Shown here: positions 50,765 to 59,692 of the stretch, one piece after another | Layout of the letters: each line of letters begins with the position of its first letter | How positions within the stretch are numbered: position 1 is the first letter of the stretch | Assembly: GCA_934668875.1 (NCBI GenBank) | Contig: CAKUON010000007.1 | Span: forward strand, 62,001 to 126,000 | From: an uncultured Collinsella sp. | GTDB lineage: Bacteria; Actinomycetota; Coriobacteriia; Coriobacteriales; Coriobacteriaceae | Direction: 5' to 3' | Length of the DNA: 64,000 nucleotides | Notes under the pieces: generated by a model | Told to the model about the DNA's origin: nothing | Seen by the model: the letters and a program-made list of their open reading frames with translations, nothing else | Database searches by the model: none | Translations under genes and position numbers: made by a program

Positions 50765-51688
50765 ATGCTCATTGCATTGCAGGGCGCCGTTTCGCAGGGC
50801 GTCCTCTGGGGCATTATGGTGCTTGGCGTGTTTATCACGTTCCGCCTGCTCGACATCCCCGATATGACCTGCGACGGCAGCTTTGCCCTCGGCGGCTGTG
50901 TCTGCGCCGTGCTCATCGTCAACAATAACGTCGACCCCTTGCTCGCCGTGCTGGCCGGCATGTGTGCCGGCGCCATCGCGGGCGCCGTCACGGGCATCTT
51001 GACCACCGTCTTTGAGATTCCCGCAATCCTCGCCGGAATCCTTACGCAGATCAGTCTGTGGTCCATCAACCTGCGCATCATGGGCAAGTCCAATACGCCC
51101 ATCCTTGCCAAGGGCACTATCTTCTCATCCGTCAGCAACATGACGGGCCTGCCGCAGTCCACTGTTGCCATTATCCTAGGCATTGTGCTGGCCGTGGCCA
51201 TCGTCGCCATCCTGTACTGGTTCTTTGGCACCGAGATCGGCTCGGCGCTGCGTGCCACCGGCAACAACGAGTACATGATCCGCGCCCTGGGCGTTAACAC
51301 CAACACCACCAAAATGATCGCCCTCGTGCTCTCCAACGCCCTCATTGGCCTTTCGGGTGCGCTCATCTGCCAGAGCCAGAAGTATGCCGACATTGGCATG
51401 GGCACCGGCGCCATCGTTATCGGTCTTGCCGCCATCGTCATCGGCGAGGTGCTCGGTCGCCTGCTGCCCGGCGGCCTCACGCAGTTTAGCGTCCGTCTTG
51501 CCTCCGCCGTCTTTGGCTCCGTGGTGTACTTCCTTATCCGCGCCATCGTGCTGCAGCTGGGCATGGACGCCAACGACATGAAGCTGCTCTCCGCCGTGAT
51601 CGTCGCCGTGGCCCTGTGCGTGCCCGTGGTTTGGGAGCGCTATAAGCTCCGCAGCTCCTACACGAAGGGAGATGAGGCAGATGCTTAA
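50765..51688 (+). CDS. ABC transporter permease (TrpY-like)
   Basis: 307 residues, about eight or nine membrane segments, of the branched-chain amino-acid permease-like family. MLIALQGAVSQGVLWGIMVLG at the start, followed by TFRLLDIPDMTCDGSFALGG, the usual first membrane pair of TrpX-Y-Z-type systems. AGGAGG site 9 bases before ATG. The last codons overlap the ATPase gene by 8 bases, indicating coupling. Confidence 0.9.
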   Translation: MLIALQGAVSQGVLWGIMVLGVFITFRLLDIPDMTCDGSFALGGCVCAVLIVNNNVDPLLAVLAGMCAGAIAGAVTGILTTVFEIPAILAGILTQISLWSINLRIMGKSNTPILAKGTIFSSVSNMTGLPQSTVAIILGIVLAVAIVAILYWFFGTEIGSALRATGNNEYMIRALGVNTNTTKMIALVLSNALIGLSGALICQSQKYADIGMGTGAIVIGLAAIVIGEVLGRLLPGGLTQFSVRLASAVFGSVVYFLIRAIVLQLGMDANDMKLLSAVIVAVALCVPVVWERYKLRSSYTKGDEADA

Positions 51689-52475
51689 GCTCTCGCACGT
51701 CAAGAAGACCTTTAACAAGGGCACCGTCACCGAGAAGCGCGCGCTCACCGGCGTCGACCTCACCCTCAACGATGGCGACTTTGTAACCGTGATTGGCGGC
51801 AACGGCGCCGGCAAGTCCACGCTGCTCAATATGATCGCCGGCGTGTATCCGCTCGATTCGGGTGTTATTGAGCTCGACGGCACCGACATCTCGCGTCTGA
51901 GCGAGTCGCAACGCGCCAAGTACCTGGGCCGTGTGTTCCAGGATCCCATGCGCGGCACCGCAGCCGACATGCAAATTGCCGAGAACCTGGCCCTCGCCAA
52001 GCGCCGCGGCCAGCGTCGCGGCCTTTCATGGGGCGTCACCAAGGCCGAGAAGGACGAGTACGTTGAACTGCTCAAGCGCCTGGACCTCGGTCTGGACACG
52101 CGTCTCAACGCCAAGGTCGGCCTGCTCTCGGGCGGCCAGCGCCAGGCACTCACCCTGCTGATGGCCACGCTCACCAAGCCGCGCCTGCTGCTGCTCGACG
52201 AGCACACGGCGGCCCTCGACCCCAAGACGGCCTCTAAGGTGCTCAACCTGACCGAGGAGATCGTCGACGAGAACCGCCTGACCACGCTCATGGTCACGCA
52301 CAACATGAACGACGCCATCCGTCTGGGTAATCGCCTGATCATGATGCACGAGGGCCATGTGATCTACGACGTGGCCGGCGACGAGAAGAAGTCGCTCACC
52401 GTGGCCGACCTGCTTCAGAAGTTTGAGGAGGTCTCGGGCGGCGAGCTCGCCAACGACCGCATGCTACTAAGCTAA
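51681..52475 (+). CDS. ABC transporter ATP-binding protein (TrpZ-like)
   Basis: 264 residues from ATG 51681 (GGGAG about nine bases upstream; an ATG three codons earlier is possible). Walker A GGNGAGKST, signature LSGGQRQALTLLMA, Walker B LLLLDEHTAALD and switch VTHNMNDA are all intact. It energises the importer formed with the lipoprotein and permease. The DEHTAALDPK form (instead of DEPT) is typical of this transporter family. Confidence 0.93.
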   Translation: MLKLSHVKKTFNKGTVTEKRALTGVDLTLNDGDFVTVIGGNGAGKSTLLNMIAGVYPLDSGVIELDGTDISRLSESQRAKYLGRVFQDPMRGTAADMQIAENLALAKRRGQRRGLSWGVTKAEKDEYVELLKRLDLGLDTRLNAKVGLLSGGQRQALTLLMATLTKPRLLLLDEHTAALDPKTASKVLNLTEEIVDENRLTTLMVTHNMNDAIRLGNRLIMMHEGHVIYDVAGDEKKSLTVADLLQKFEEVSGGELANDRMLLS

Positions 52476-52483
52476 CGACTTAG

Positions 52484-52525
52484 AAAACCACCACAAAAGG
52501 GAAAGGCACCTTTGTGGTGGTTTTT
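52484..52525 (+). terminator. Terminator of the ABC operon (CCACCACAAAG family)
   Basis: Stem AAAACCACCACAAA / TTTGTGGTGGTTTT with GTGCC-type loop and T-run. Close copies are at 55473-55511 and, as a variant, 58192-58230. Confidence 0.92.
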
Positions 52526-52547
52526 GTTAAGGACTAAGGAGACTGCC

Positions 52548-54578
52548 ATGAAAAGACTCCTCCCCCGCCTTGCGTTAACCGCCGCGCTGCTTGCCGGCGT
52601 GTTCACTGGCGCACCCAGCCTCGCTTTCGCGGGGAACCTGCCCGCCGCTATTGACGGCACCGTGACCGTCATGCACACCAACGACATCCACGGCAGCTAC
52701 AAGTACAGCTACAACGAAAGCAAGGGCACCGGCACCGTCGGCTTTGACGGACTGGCGGTTCTCTATAGCGCCCAGGGCAACGCCCCCGATCTTTTGCTCG
52801 ATGCGGGTGATACCTTCCACGGACAGTCCTTCGCCACCATGAGCGAGGGCAAGAGCATCGCCGAGCTCATGGACACCTTCTACGCCGATGGCTACGACGC
52901 GACCACGCCAGGCAACCACGACTGGAGCTATGGCGCGGACAAGCTTCGCACCATGACCGGCTCCAGCACCACCAGCACACCCTTCGCTATGCTTTGCGCG
53001 AATGCAACGTCCTCGAACGGCGTATGGAGCTCGAGCATCACGAAGACGCTCAACCGCACCTGGAGGGACAGTGAAGGTCACTCAACGTTCGCCTACCAGA
53101 TCAAGGTCGGCGTCGTCGGAGCCATGGATGAGTCGCTAGGTTCCTCGCTGCGCGCGGACCTGGTCGCGGGCACCAGCTTCTCGAGTGCCGCGAACGCCAT
53201 CAATGCCGAGGCAGAGCAGCTGCGCAAGGAGGGCTGCGATGTTGTTGTGTGTATCGCGCACACGCTCGACGCCAAGACCTTTGCCACGCGGCTCCGTGGC
53301 GTCGATGCCCTTATCGCAGGCCATGAGCACATCAACCTTAACGAGAAGGTGACGGGGGCCGACGGCAAGACAATCCACGTTGTCGAGGCGGGCAGCGCCT
53401 TTGCCGAGGTGGGGCTGCTCTCCATTCCGTACCAGTACGACACCAAGGGCACCGAAAGCACCGACGATGACACGGCGGCGGTATACGAAGACAAAAGCGA
53501 CGAGAAGCTCTATACCGCCAAGGATGTAAACGTTCTTTTGACCGATCCCAACAAGGGCTCCACCTATCAGAGCATCCTTGATGAGGTCCACGGCAACAAG
53601 ATCAAGCCGCTCGACGATGCCTTTAGCTCCGCATCGAGCGAGGTGCTCGGCACGAGCTCTACCAATTATTTCTACGGCGAGAACGCATCTGGCACGCACG
53701 GCTGGGAGATGGTGCGCACCACCGATTTCCGCCCCAGCAAGGAGGGCGACACCACCAAGGCCCAGACCATCGGACATGTGATCTGCGGCTCCTATCTTGA
53801 CCTGACGGGCGCGGACCTTGCCATCGAGAACGCGGGCGGCATCCGCGGCGGCATCGCTGCGGGCGATGTGACCGCCGGCAACGTCATCGCTATCTCGCCC
53901 TACGGCAACACCGTGGAGACCTGGACCATGACCGGTGCGGACTTCCTGGCAGCGCTCGAGCACTCGCTGCAGATCAGCAATGATTGCAACGACAGCTACG
54001 AGCTTCAGCAGGCTTATGTGGCGGCCGGTCACACCGAGCAGGAGGCGCAAGACAAGTACAAGTGGCGCGACGATTCCGGTAGCGTCCTTTCCTTCGGTGG
54101 CATTAACGTAACGATCGACTGGACGCAGCCCGAAGGCAAGCGCATCGTGAGCGCCACACTCACCAAGGACGGCACGGCACTTGATCCCGCCAAGGACTAT
54201 ACCGTCGCCACTAACAACTACATCATCACCAACACGACTGACTTCCCCACCTTCGCAAACGCCACCAAGCACACCGAGTGGGGTACCTGCGAGGCGGCGA
54301 TCAGAGCATTGATCGGGAAGAGCGACTGGGAGAGCAAGATGGCCTCGCTTGCGGGCACCATCAGCTTTGGCTCCGCTGCCGTGGACCCCACGCCCACACC
54401 GGCCCGGACGCCTGAGCCCTCGCCTAAGACGGACGCGACGACCACGAAGGTCATCACCAAGAAGACGACCGGCAAGCTCGCCGCAACGGGAGACCGCACG
54501 CTAGCCGTGATCGGCGCATGCCTCATCGGCGGCATCGTCATCATCATTCTCGGCATTATCTGGAAGCGTCGACGCTAA
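52548..54578 (+). CDS. Secreted 5'-nucleotidase / UDP-sugar hydrolase, sortase-anchored
   Basis: 676 residues from ATG 52548. Signal peptide 1-28 (ends AFA-GN). Metallophosphoesterase domain with HTNDIHGSY, DAGDTFHGQ, TPGNHDWSYG and AGHEHINL; C-terminal 5'-nucleotidase domain with ENAGGIRGGI and SPYGNTVETWTMTG. The last 34 residues are LAATGD (sorting motif LAxTG, about 643-647), a hydrophobic segment and KRRR, so it is attached to the wall by a sortase of the LAxTG type. It would release nucleosides and phosphate outside the cell. Confidence 0.92.
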   Translation: MKRLLPRLALTAALLAGVFTGAPSLAFAGNLPAAIDGTVTVMHTNDIHGSYKYSYNESKGTGTVGFDGLAVLYSAQGNAPDLLLDAGDTFHGQSFATMSEGKSIAELMDTFYADGYDATTPGNHDWSYGADKLRTMTGSSTTSTPFAMLCANATSSNGVWSSSITKTLNRTWRDSEGHSTFAYQIKVGVVGAMDESLGSSLRADLVAGTSFSSAANAINAEAEQLRKEGCDVVVCIAHTLDAKTFATRLRGVDALIAGHEHINLNEKVTGADGKTIHVVEAGSAFAEVGLLSIPYQYDTKGTESTDDDTAAVYEDKSDEKLYTAKDVNVLLTDPNKGSTYQSILDEVHGNKIKPLDDAFSSASSEVLGTSSTNYFYGENASGTHGWEMVRTTDFRPSKEGDTTKAQTIGHVICGSYLDLTGADLAIENAGGIRGGIAAGDVTAGNVIAISPYGNTVETWTMTGADFLAALEHSLQISNDCNDSYELQQAYVAAGHTEQEAQDKYKWRDDSGSVLSFGGINVTIDWTQPEGKRIVSATLTKDGTALDPAKDYTVATNNYIITNTTDFPTFANATKHTEWGTCEAAIRALIGKSDWESKMASLAGTISFGSAAVDPTPTPARTPEPSPKTDATTTKVITKKTTGKLAATGDRTLAVIGACLIGGIVIIILGIIWKRRR

Positions 54579-54629
54579 GCTACACCGCCGGGCCTCTCAG
54601 CCCCGCCCCGCAAACCTTATATCGAGCGC

Positions 54630-54664
54630 AGAAGCCCGTCCGAATTTGATCGGACGGGCTTCTT
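54630..54664 (+). terminator. Terminator of the 5'-nucleotidase gene
   Basis: Stem AGAAGCCCGTCCG / CGGACGGGCTTCT with loop AATTTGAT and weak T-tail, 52 bases after the stop. Confidence 0.8.
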
Positions 54665-54706
54665 GGTGGGTATCATGGTTGGATGATCATGAGGAGGTTT
54701 ACCTAC

Positions 54707-55474
54707 ATGGAATTGTTTGAGCCGATTCTTCATTTCTTTGAGCAGCGATGGGTCCACAACATCATCTGGGCCGGCATCTTGGCCATCGGCACCGCCGTTG
54801 CCGCCAAAATCGCGTCCAAGACCCTGCACCACCTGCTTAACCGCGACGATAACCCGCTCCCAGCATCGAGCATCTTCATCAACATCGCGCGCGCCGTCAT
54901 CTGGATGATCGGCGGCAGCTTTATCCTCGACAACTGTTTTGGCATTAATGCAAACGCCCTCGTCGCCGCTCTTGGCGTCGGCGGCATCGCCATCTCGCTC
55001 GGCTTTCAGGACACGCTGTCGAACCTTATCGGCGGTATGCAGGTGACCTTTATGGGCATTATCAAACCCGGCGACAATATCGAGGTCGGCGGCGTGTCGG
55101 GCGTGGTCCAAGATATCACCTGGCGCCACACGACCATCGAGGACGCCTGCGGGCAGACCATCATTGTGCCCAACTCCAACATCTCCAAGAACACGCTCGT
55201 GCATCTGATGCCCTTTGGGCGCGTGGCCGTGCCCGTTGCCGTAAAGGACACGTCTAAGTGGGCTTCCCTTGACGCGCTGGCAGGCGAGCTCACGAGCGCA
55301 ACCAAAACGGCCGTCTCGCCCATCTCTGGCTTTGACAAGGAGCCGTACGTGCTCTTTAGCGAGATCGGCGACTTTGGCATCAAGGGAAAAATCATCTTTA
55401 TCGTCAGCGACGATAGCACCACTTTTACGGCAGCCGACGCCTGCATTCGTGCCATCGCCCCCATCATCGCCTAA
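54707..55474 (+). CDS. Small-conductance mechanosensitive channel (MscS family)
   Basis: 255 residues from ATG 54707 (AGGAGG nine bases upstream). Three membrane segments, the last being the pore helix NALVAALGVGGIAISLGFQDTLSNLIGG, then the beta domain GDNIEVGGVSGVVQDITWRHT and VPNSNI. It lets solutes out on osmotic downshift. Single gene with its own terminator. Confidence 0.92.
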   Translation: MELFEPILHFFEQRWVHNIIWAGILAIGTAVAAKIASKTLHHLLNRDDNPLPASSIFINIARAVIWMIGGSFILDNCFGINANALVAALGVGGIAISLGFQDTLSNLIGGMQVTFMGIIKPGDNIEVGGVSGVVQDITWRHTTIEDACGQTIIVPNSNISKNTLVHLMPFGRVAVPVAVKDTSKWASLDALAGELTSATKTAVSPISGFDKEPYVLFSEIGDFGIKGKIIFIVSDDSTTFTAADACIRAIAPIIA

Positions 55475-55511
55475 ACCACCACAAAGGGGACAGGCACCTT
55501 TGTGGTGGTTT
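55473..55511 (+). terminator. Terminator of the MscS gene (CCACCACAAAG family)
   Basis: Stem AAACCACCACAAAGG / CCTTTGTGGTGGTTT with a loop containing GGACAGG; it begins at the stop codon. It is nearly identical to the hairpin at 52484-52525. Confidence 0.88.
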
Positions 55512-55567
55512 CGCATCGTGGTACCATGGTTCATATCGTTGTTTAAACGACTAAGGGAGTAGACACC

Positions 55568-57484
55568 ATGGAAGAGGCCTATCGTCAAGCACGCAAGCGC
55601 GGCGAGCAGGGGCGTCGACGCGCCATCAGCCAAAGCGAGCACCCATACCTTACGGACCTCGATAGCTTGGTTGCTCAGCTCCCCTTAGGTCAGCGAGAGA
55701 ATGTCGGCCTAAGGGATATTCCGCTCGAAATGGTCGTCGGCACGGTTACTAAGGGCCGTCAGTCTGCCTTTTCGTGCAACTTTATGCCCCTGCTGCCGTT
55801 TAACACCGAGTTCGCCCGCAAGTGGTCCAACCTCTACGACATCCAGGTGACCGAGGGCTATCGCGACCCCATCATCGTCACCGAGTTCATGCATCGGTTT
55901 TACGTCCAAGAGGGCAACAAGCGCGTCAGTGTCCTCAAATTCCTGGACGCCCCGACGGTTTCGGCCAAGGTCACCCGCCTCTATCCCGGAAAATGGGATT
56001 CCGTCGAAAGCCGCCTCTATAGCGAGTTCTGCGCGTTTTGGCGCGTCTGCCCCCTATACGAGATCGAGTTCTCGCGTGAGGGAAGCTACGAAACGCTCGC
56101 CAAGATGCTCGGTCAGAACCTTATCGAAAAATGGCCGCAGAAAAAGGTCGACTACCTGCGCCATACCTTCCTGCTCTTTAAGCGCGCCTACCTGCGCGCC
56201 GGCGGCGACCATCTGGACATTACGCCCGCCGACGCTATGCTCGTTTACCTCAACGTGTACAACCAAGACCGCCTGCTGGACACACCGACGGACATCGTCG
56301 TAAACCGCCTGTGCAAGATTTGGCGCGAGTTGGTCATTGCCGGCAAAAGTGATGAGGAGAAGGTCGATCTTGTCGAGGCGCCGAGTGTCGATGAGGAAGA
56401 GGCGCCCGCCAAGTCCACCTCCGGCGTGCTCAACTTCTTTATGGGCAAGACCGTCTACTCGGCGGCCAACCCCCTGCGCATCGCCTTTATCCATGAGTTC
56501 CCCTGTGCGACGTCGAGCTGGGACAGCCTGCACGACCAAGGGCGTCAGTATCTCGATGAGCACTTTGGCGGTATCGTGCGCACCGAGGCGTTCGAGGACT
56601 GTCACAATCCGGACGTCTTCTACGCCGCCGTGGAAACGGCTGTCAAACACGGAGCTAACGTCATCTTCTCGACCTCGCACCGCCTGATGGAATACACGCT
56701 CAGAGCTGCCGTTGAGTATCCCCAAATTCGGTTCCTTAACTGCTCTATCGGCCTTCCCCACCAAAGCGTCCGTTCGTACTTTGGCAAGATGTACGAGGCC
56801 AAGTTCCTCCTGGGCGCCCTTGCCGCCAGCATGGCGGACAACCACCGCATCGGCTACCACGCGTCGGTCTTCGCCTCGGGCGCACTCAGCGAGATCAACG
56901 CCTTTGCGATTGGTGCCTCGCTGCTCGACCCCCGTGCGCAAATTATCCTGACCTGGGGCGATGTGCCCGCTGGAGGTCTCGCCGAGGCCATGTGTCGCGA
57001 GGGCGTGAGCGTCATGACCGGCGCTGACATGTCAAAGTCGCTCGTAGACCCTACGGCCTACGGACTCCACCGCCTGGTCGATGGCAAGGTCGTCGGCATC
57101 GCCATGCCGGTCTGGAACTGGGGCCGATACTACGAGCTTATCGTGCGAAGCCTGCTGCATGGCACCTGGGATGAGACCAGTGACGACAGCCAGGTTCGCG
57201 CCGTCAACTACTGGTATGGCATGAGCTCGGGCGTCATCGACATTCGCTACGCTCCGGGCCTGCCCTATCAGACGCGCAAACTGGTGCAGCTGCTCCGCAA
57301 CGGCATTGTCGAGGGCTCCATCAACCCCTTTGGCGGCGAGCTCCACAGCCAGAACGGCGTGGTACAGATCGAAGGCTTTCCCCCACTGCCGAGCACGCAG
57401 ATTGTCGAGATGAATTGGCTGGCGGACAACGTGGTGGGCACCATTCCGCAGCTCGACGATGAGCCGGGAGTTACCGCCCTATGA
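55568..57484 (+). CDS. ParB-like N-terminus fused to a cytoplasmic BMP-family domain
   Basis: 638 residues, no signal peptide or membrane segment. Residues about 48-130 look like the ParB/Srx fold: IPLEMVVGT (51-59) then YRDPIIVTEFMHRFYVQEGNKRVSVLKFL, where EGNKRVSVLK (115-124) matches the ParB-type [D/E]G-[H/N]-[H/K]R-xxAxK box. Residues about 130-300 are helical and charged. Residues about 305-610 resemble the Bmp/PnrA-like binding fold (LRIAFIHEFP, FEDCHNPDVFYAAVETAVKHGANVIFSTSH, YFGKMYEAKFLLGALAASM). Such domains are normally outside the cell on a nucleoside ABC importer. The gene shares an ATGA overlap with the metallophosphoesterase. Function unknown. Confidence 0.75.
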   Translation: MEEAYRQARKRGEQGRRRAISQSEHPYLTDLDSLVAQLPLGQRENVGLRDIPLEMVVGTVTKGRQSAFSCNFMPLLPFNTEFARKWSNLYDIQVTEGYRDPIIVTEFMHRFYVQEGNKRVSVLKFLDAPTVSAKVTRLYPGKWDSVESRLYSEFCAFWRVCPLYEIEFSREGSYETLAKMLGQNLIEKWPQKKVDYLRHTFLLFKRAYLRAGGDHLDITPADAMLVYLNVYNQDRLLDTPTDIVVNRLCKIWRELVIAGKSDEEKVDLVEAPSVDEEEAPAKSTSGVLNFFMGKTVYSAANPLRIAFIHEFPCATSSWDSLHDQGRQYLDEHFGGIVRTEAFEDCHNPDVFYAAVETAVKHGANVIFSTSHRLMEYTLRAAVEYPQIRFLNCSIGLPHQSVRSYFGKMYEAKFLLGALAASMADNHRIGYHASVFASGALSEINAFAIGASLLDPRAQIILTWGDVPAGGLAEAMCREGVSVMTGADMSKSLVDPTAYGLHRLVDGKVVGIAMPVWNWGRYYELIVRSLLHGTWDETSDDSQVRAVNYWYGMSSGVIDIRYAPGLPYQTRKLVQLLRNGIVEGSINPFGGELHSQNGVVQIEGFPPLPSTQIVEMNWLADNVVGTIPQLDDEPGVTAL

Positions 57485-58191
57485 AAATCCTTGCCATAGC
57501 CGATACCGAAGAACGATGCCTATGGGAGTGCTTTCGCAAGGAACGCTTTGAGGGTGTCGACCTGATTCTGTCTGCCGGCGACCTGGACCCGGACTATCTT
57601 GAGTTTTTGGTTACGGTCATCAACAAACCACTCATCTACGTACGCGGCAATCACGATGACCGCTATGCACGTCATGCACCGGGTGGATGTATCTGCGTGG
57701 AAGACACCGTGTACACGTACCGAGGGATTCGCATTGCGGGCCTTGGCGGGTCCATGCGTTATCGCGACGGCGCCAACATGTACACCGAACGCGAGATGTC
57801 TAAGCGCATGCGTAAGCTGTCGCGTAAGGTTAGAATGGTCGGCGGGTGCGACATTCTGCTTACCCATGCACCCGCCGCCGGTATGGGTGATCTGGACGAT
57901 CTGCCGCATCGAGGGTTTGAGTGCTTTAACACAGCGCTTGAGTCCTGGGGGGCCGACTACATGGTGCATGGACATGTACACCAAAGCTACGGTTACGATT
58001 TTCAGCGCGAGCGGCAGCATGTGTGTGGAACGACGATCATCAACGCCTGCGGCTATACGCAGTTTGAGCTCGACCAGACGCGCTACCCCATCCGTGGCTG
58101 GCAGGCAGCCTGGCTCAACTCGCAAACCATGCGCCGCGAGCTCAAGCGCCACGAGGCCATCGAGTCCTCAACCGCCAGAACACCCTGGTAG
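57481..58191 (+). CDS. Metallophosphoesterase, coupled to the ParB/BMP gene
   Basis: 236 residues. Calcineurin-like motifs: ADTEER at the N-terminus (canonical DxH; here D8-x-E10, so His is replaced by Glu), GDLDPDYL, RGNHDD, LLTHAP and HGHVH. The fold is that of small YfcE/YmdB-like phosphodiesterases acting on cyclic or dinucleotide substrates. It starts inside the stop codon of the preceding gene (ATGA), so the two proteins are made together. A terminator follows immediately. The substrate is not known; a nucleotide is plausible from the BMP partner. Confidence 0.85.
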   Translation: MKILAIADTEERCLWECFRKERFEGVDLILSAGDLDPDYLEFLVTVINKPLIYVRGNHDDRYARHAPGGCICVEDTVYTYRGIRIAGLGGSMRYRDGANMYTEREMSKRMRKLSRKVRMVGGCDILLTHAPAAGMGDLDDLPHRGFECFNTALESWGADYMVHGHVHQSYGYDFQRERQHVCGTTIINACGYTQFELDQTRYPIRGWQAAWLNSQTMRRELKRHEAIESSTARTPW

Positions 58192-58230
58192 CCACCTCAA
58201 AGGGGACACTGTCCCCTTTGAGGTGGTTTT
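58192..58230 (+). terminator. Terminator of the ParB/BMP-phosphoesterase operon
   Basis: Stem CCACCTCAAAGGGGACA / TGTCCCCTTTGAGGTGG plus TTTT, starting at the stop codon. It is a variant of the CCACCACAAAG hairpins. Confidence 0.92.
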
Positions 58231-58243
58231 ACCCCGAGATAGC

Positions 58244-58280
58244 AAGAAACCCGGTCCTGCGCGAGGCAGAACCGGGTTCC
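58244..58280 (-). terminator. Terminator of the rpmG-secE-nusG-rplKA operon
   Basis: Minus-strand stem AACCCGGTTCTGC / GCAGGACCGGGTT followed by TCTTGC; 38 bases past rplA. Confidence 0.82.
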
Positions 58281-58318
58281 TTTAGCAATGCTTGCTTTGA
58301 TCAGGCAGTAACGAGCAG

Positions 58319-59026
58319 TTACTCAGCCAGGAAGTCGCGCTGGACAGCGGGATCGACCTTGACGCCAGGGCCCATGGTGGAAGACACGGAGATGGACTTG
58401 ACGTACTTGCCCTTAGCAGAAGAGGGCTTGACGCGCAGGATCTCGGTGTACAGGGCAGCGTAGTTCTCGACGAGCTGCTGCTCGGAGAAGGACTTCTTGC
58501 CCAGGGGCACGTGGCAGATGCCGTAGCGGTCGGCGCGGTACTCAACGCGGCCAGCCTTGAGCTCGGAGACCATCTTGGCGACGTCCATGGTCACGGTACC
58601 GAGCTTGGGGTTCGGCATGAGGCCACGGGGACCAAGGATCTTACCGATGCGGCCAACCTTGGCCATCATGTTCGGCGTAGCGATAGCAGCGTCGAAGTTG
58701 ATCTCGCCCTTCTGGATCTGGGCGACGAGCTCGTCGGAACCGATGATGTCGGCGCCGGCAGCCTCGGCCTCGCGGGCCTTCTCGCCCTCGGCGAAGACGG
58801 CAACACGAACGGTCTTGCCGGTGCCGTGGGGCAGGGAGATGGAGCCACGGATGTTCTGGTCAGCCTTACGAGTATCGATGCCCAGACGGAAGTGGGCCTC
58901 GACAGTCTCGTCGAACTTGGCGGTGTCGAGCTCCTTGATGAGCTTGGCAGCCTGAAGGGGGGTGTAGAGCGTGGCGCGGTCGATCTTCTCGGCAGCGGCG
59001 TTATAGCTCTTACCATGCTTAGCCAT
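58319..59026 (-). CDS. rplA: 50S ribosomal protein L1
   Basis: 235 residues from ATG 59026 (AGGAGG eight bases upstream; an ATG two codons earlier is too close to that site). L1 forms the mobile stalk guiding deacylated tRNA from the E site, and in many bacteria represses the L11-L1 operon. Typical motifs: [33 protein letters not shown]. The 117-base gap to rplK contains a hairpin CGGGTGCTC / GGGCGCCCG that could be an L1-binding site; this is inferred. Confidence 0.98.
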   Translation of the reverse strand: MAKHGKSYNAAAEKIDRATLYTPLQAAKLIKELDTAKFDETVEAHFRLGIDTRKADQNIRGSISLPHGTGKTVRVAVFAEGEKAREAEAAGADIIGSDELVAQIQKGEINFDAAIATPNMMAKVGRIGKILGPRGLMPNPKLGTVTMDVAKMVSELKAGRVEYRADRYGICHVPLGKKSFSEQQLVENYAALYTEILRVKPSSAKGKYVKSISVSSTMGPGVKVDPAVQRDFLAE

Positions 59027-59143
59027 GTGCATTACCTCCTGTGGTTAAACGGGCGTGAGCCCTCCCACATCGTATCGTGTGCCCTATTGCACACATTTAA
59101 CGGGCGCCCCGGTCGGAGCACCCGTCATTACCTAAAGAAATCG

Positions 59144-59572
59144 CTACTCAGCGATGGTGACGCCCATGGAACGGGCGGTACCGGCGATGATCTTCTTGGC
59201 GGCGTCAATGTCGTTAGCATTGAGGTCCGGCATCTTGATCTCGGCGATCTTGGTGAGCTGCTCCTGGGAGAGCTGACCGACCTTGTCGGCCTGGGGCTTA
59301 GCGGAACCAGACTTGAGGTTCAGCTCCTTCTTGATGAGGTGAGCCGCCGGCGGGGTCTTGGTGATGAAGGAGAAGGACTTATCCTCGTAGACAGAGATCT
59401 CAACGGGGATGATGTCGCCCTTCTTGTCCTGCGTCTCGGCGTTAAAGGCCTGGCAGAACTGCATGATGTTCACGCCAGCAGCGCCCAGGGCGGGGCCGAC
59501 GGGAGGAGCGGGGTTAGCGGCACCAGCGGGAATCTGGAGCTTAATGACGTTGGCAACCTTCTTCTCAGCCAT
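59144..59572 (-). CDS. rplK: 50S ribosomal protein L11
   Basis: 142 residues from ATG 59572 (GAAAGGA upstream). L11 sits at the GTPase-associated centre and is needed for RelA activation and thiostrepton action. N-terminal [29 protein letters not shown] (in two parts) with the proline-rich hinge is intact. Follows nusG with a 120-base gap and precedes rplA. Confidence 0.98.
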   Translation of the reverse strand: MAEKKVANVIKLQIPAGAANPAPPVGPALGAAGVNIMQFCQAFNAETQDKKGDIIPVEISVYEDKSFSFITKTPPAAHLIKKELNLKSGSAKPQADKVGQLSQEQLTKIAEIKMPDLNANDIDAAKKIIAGTARSMGVTIAE

Positions 59573-59692
59573 GGTCATTCCTTTCGAATCACGAGTGTGA
59601 AGTACTTGCTATATCGTAAGCACGCACGTGTTAGAAGCACTCCTGAGATGAGCAGTCACAGAAGAAGCACGCTCGCGCGAACGGACGAAAAC

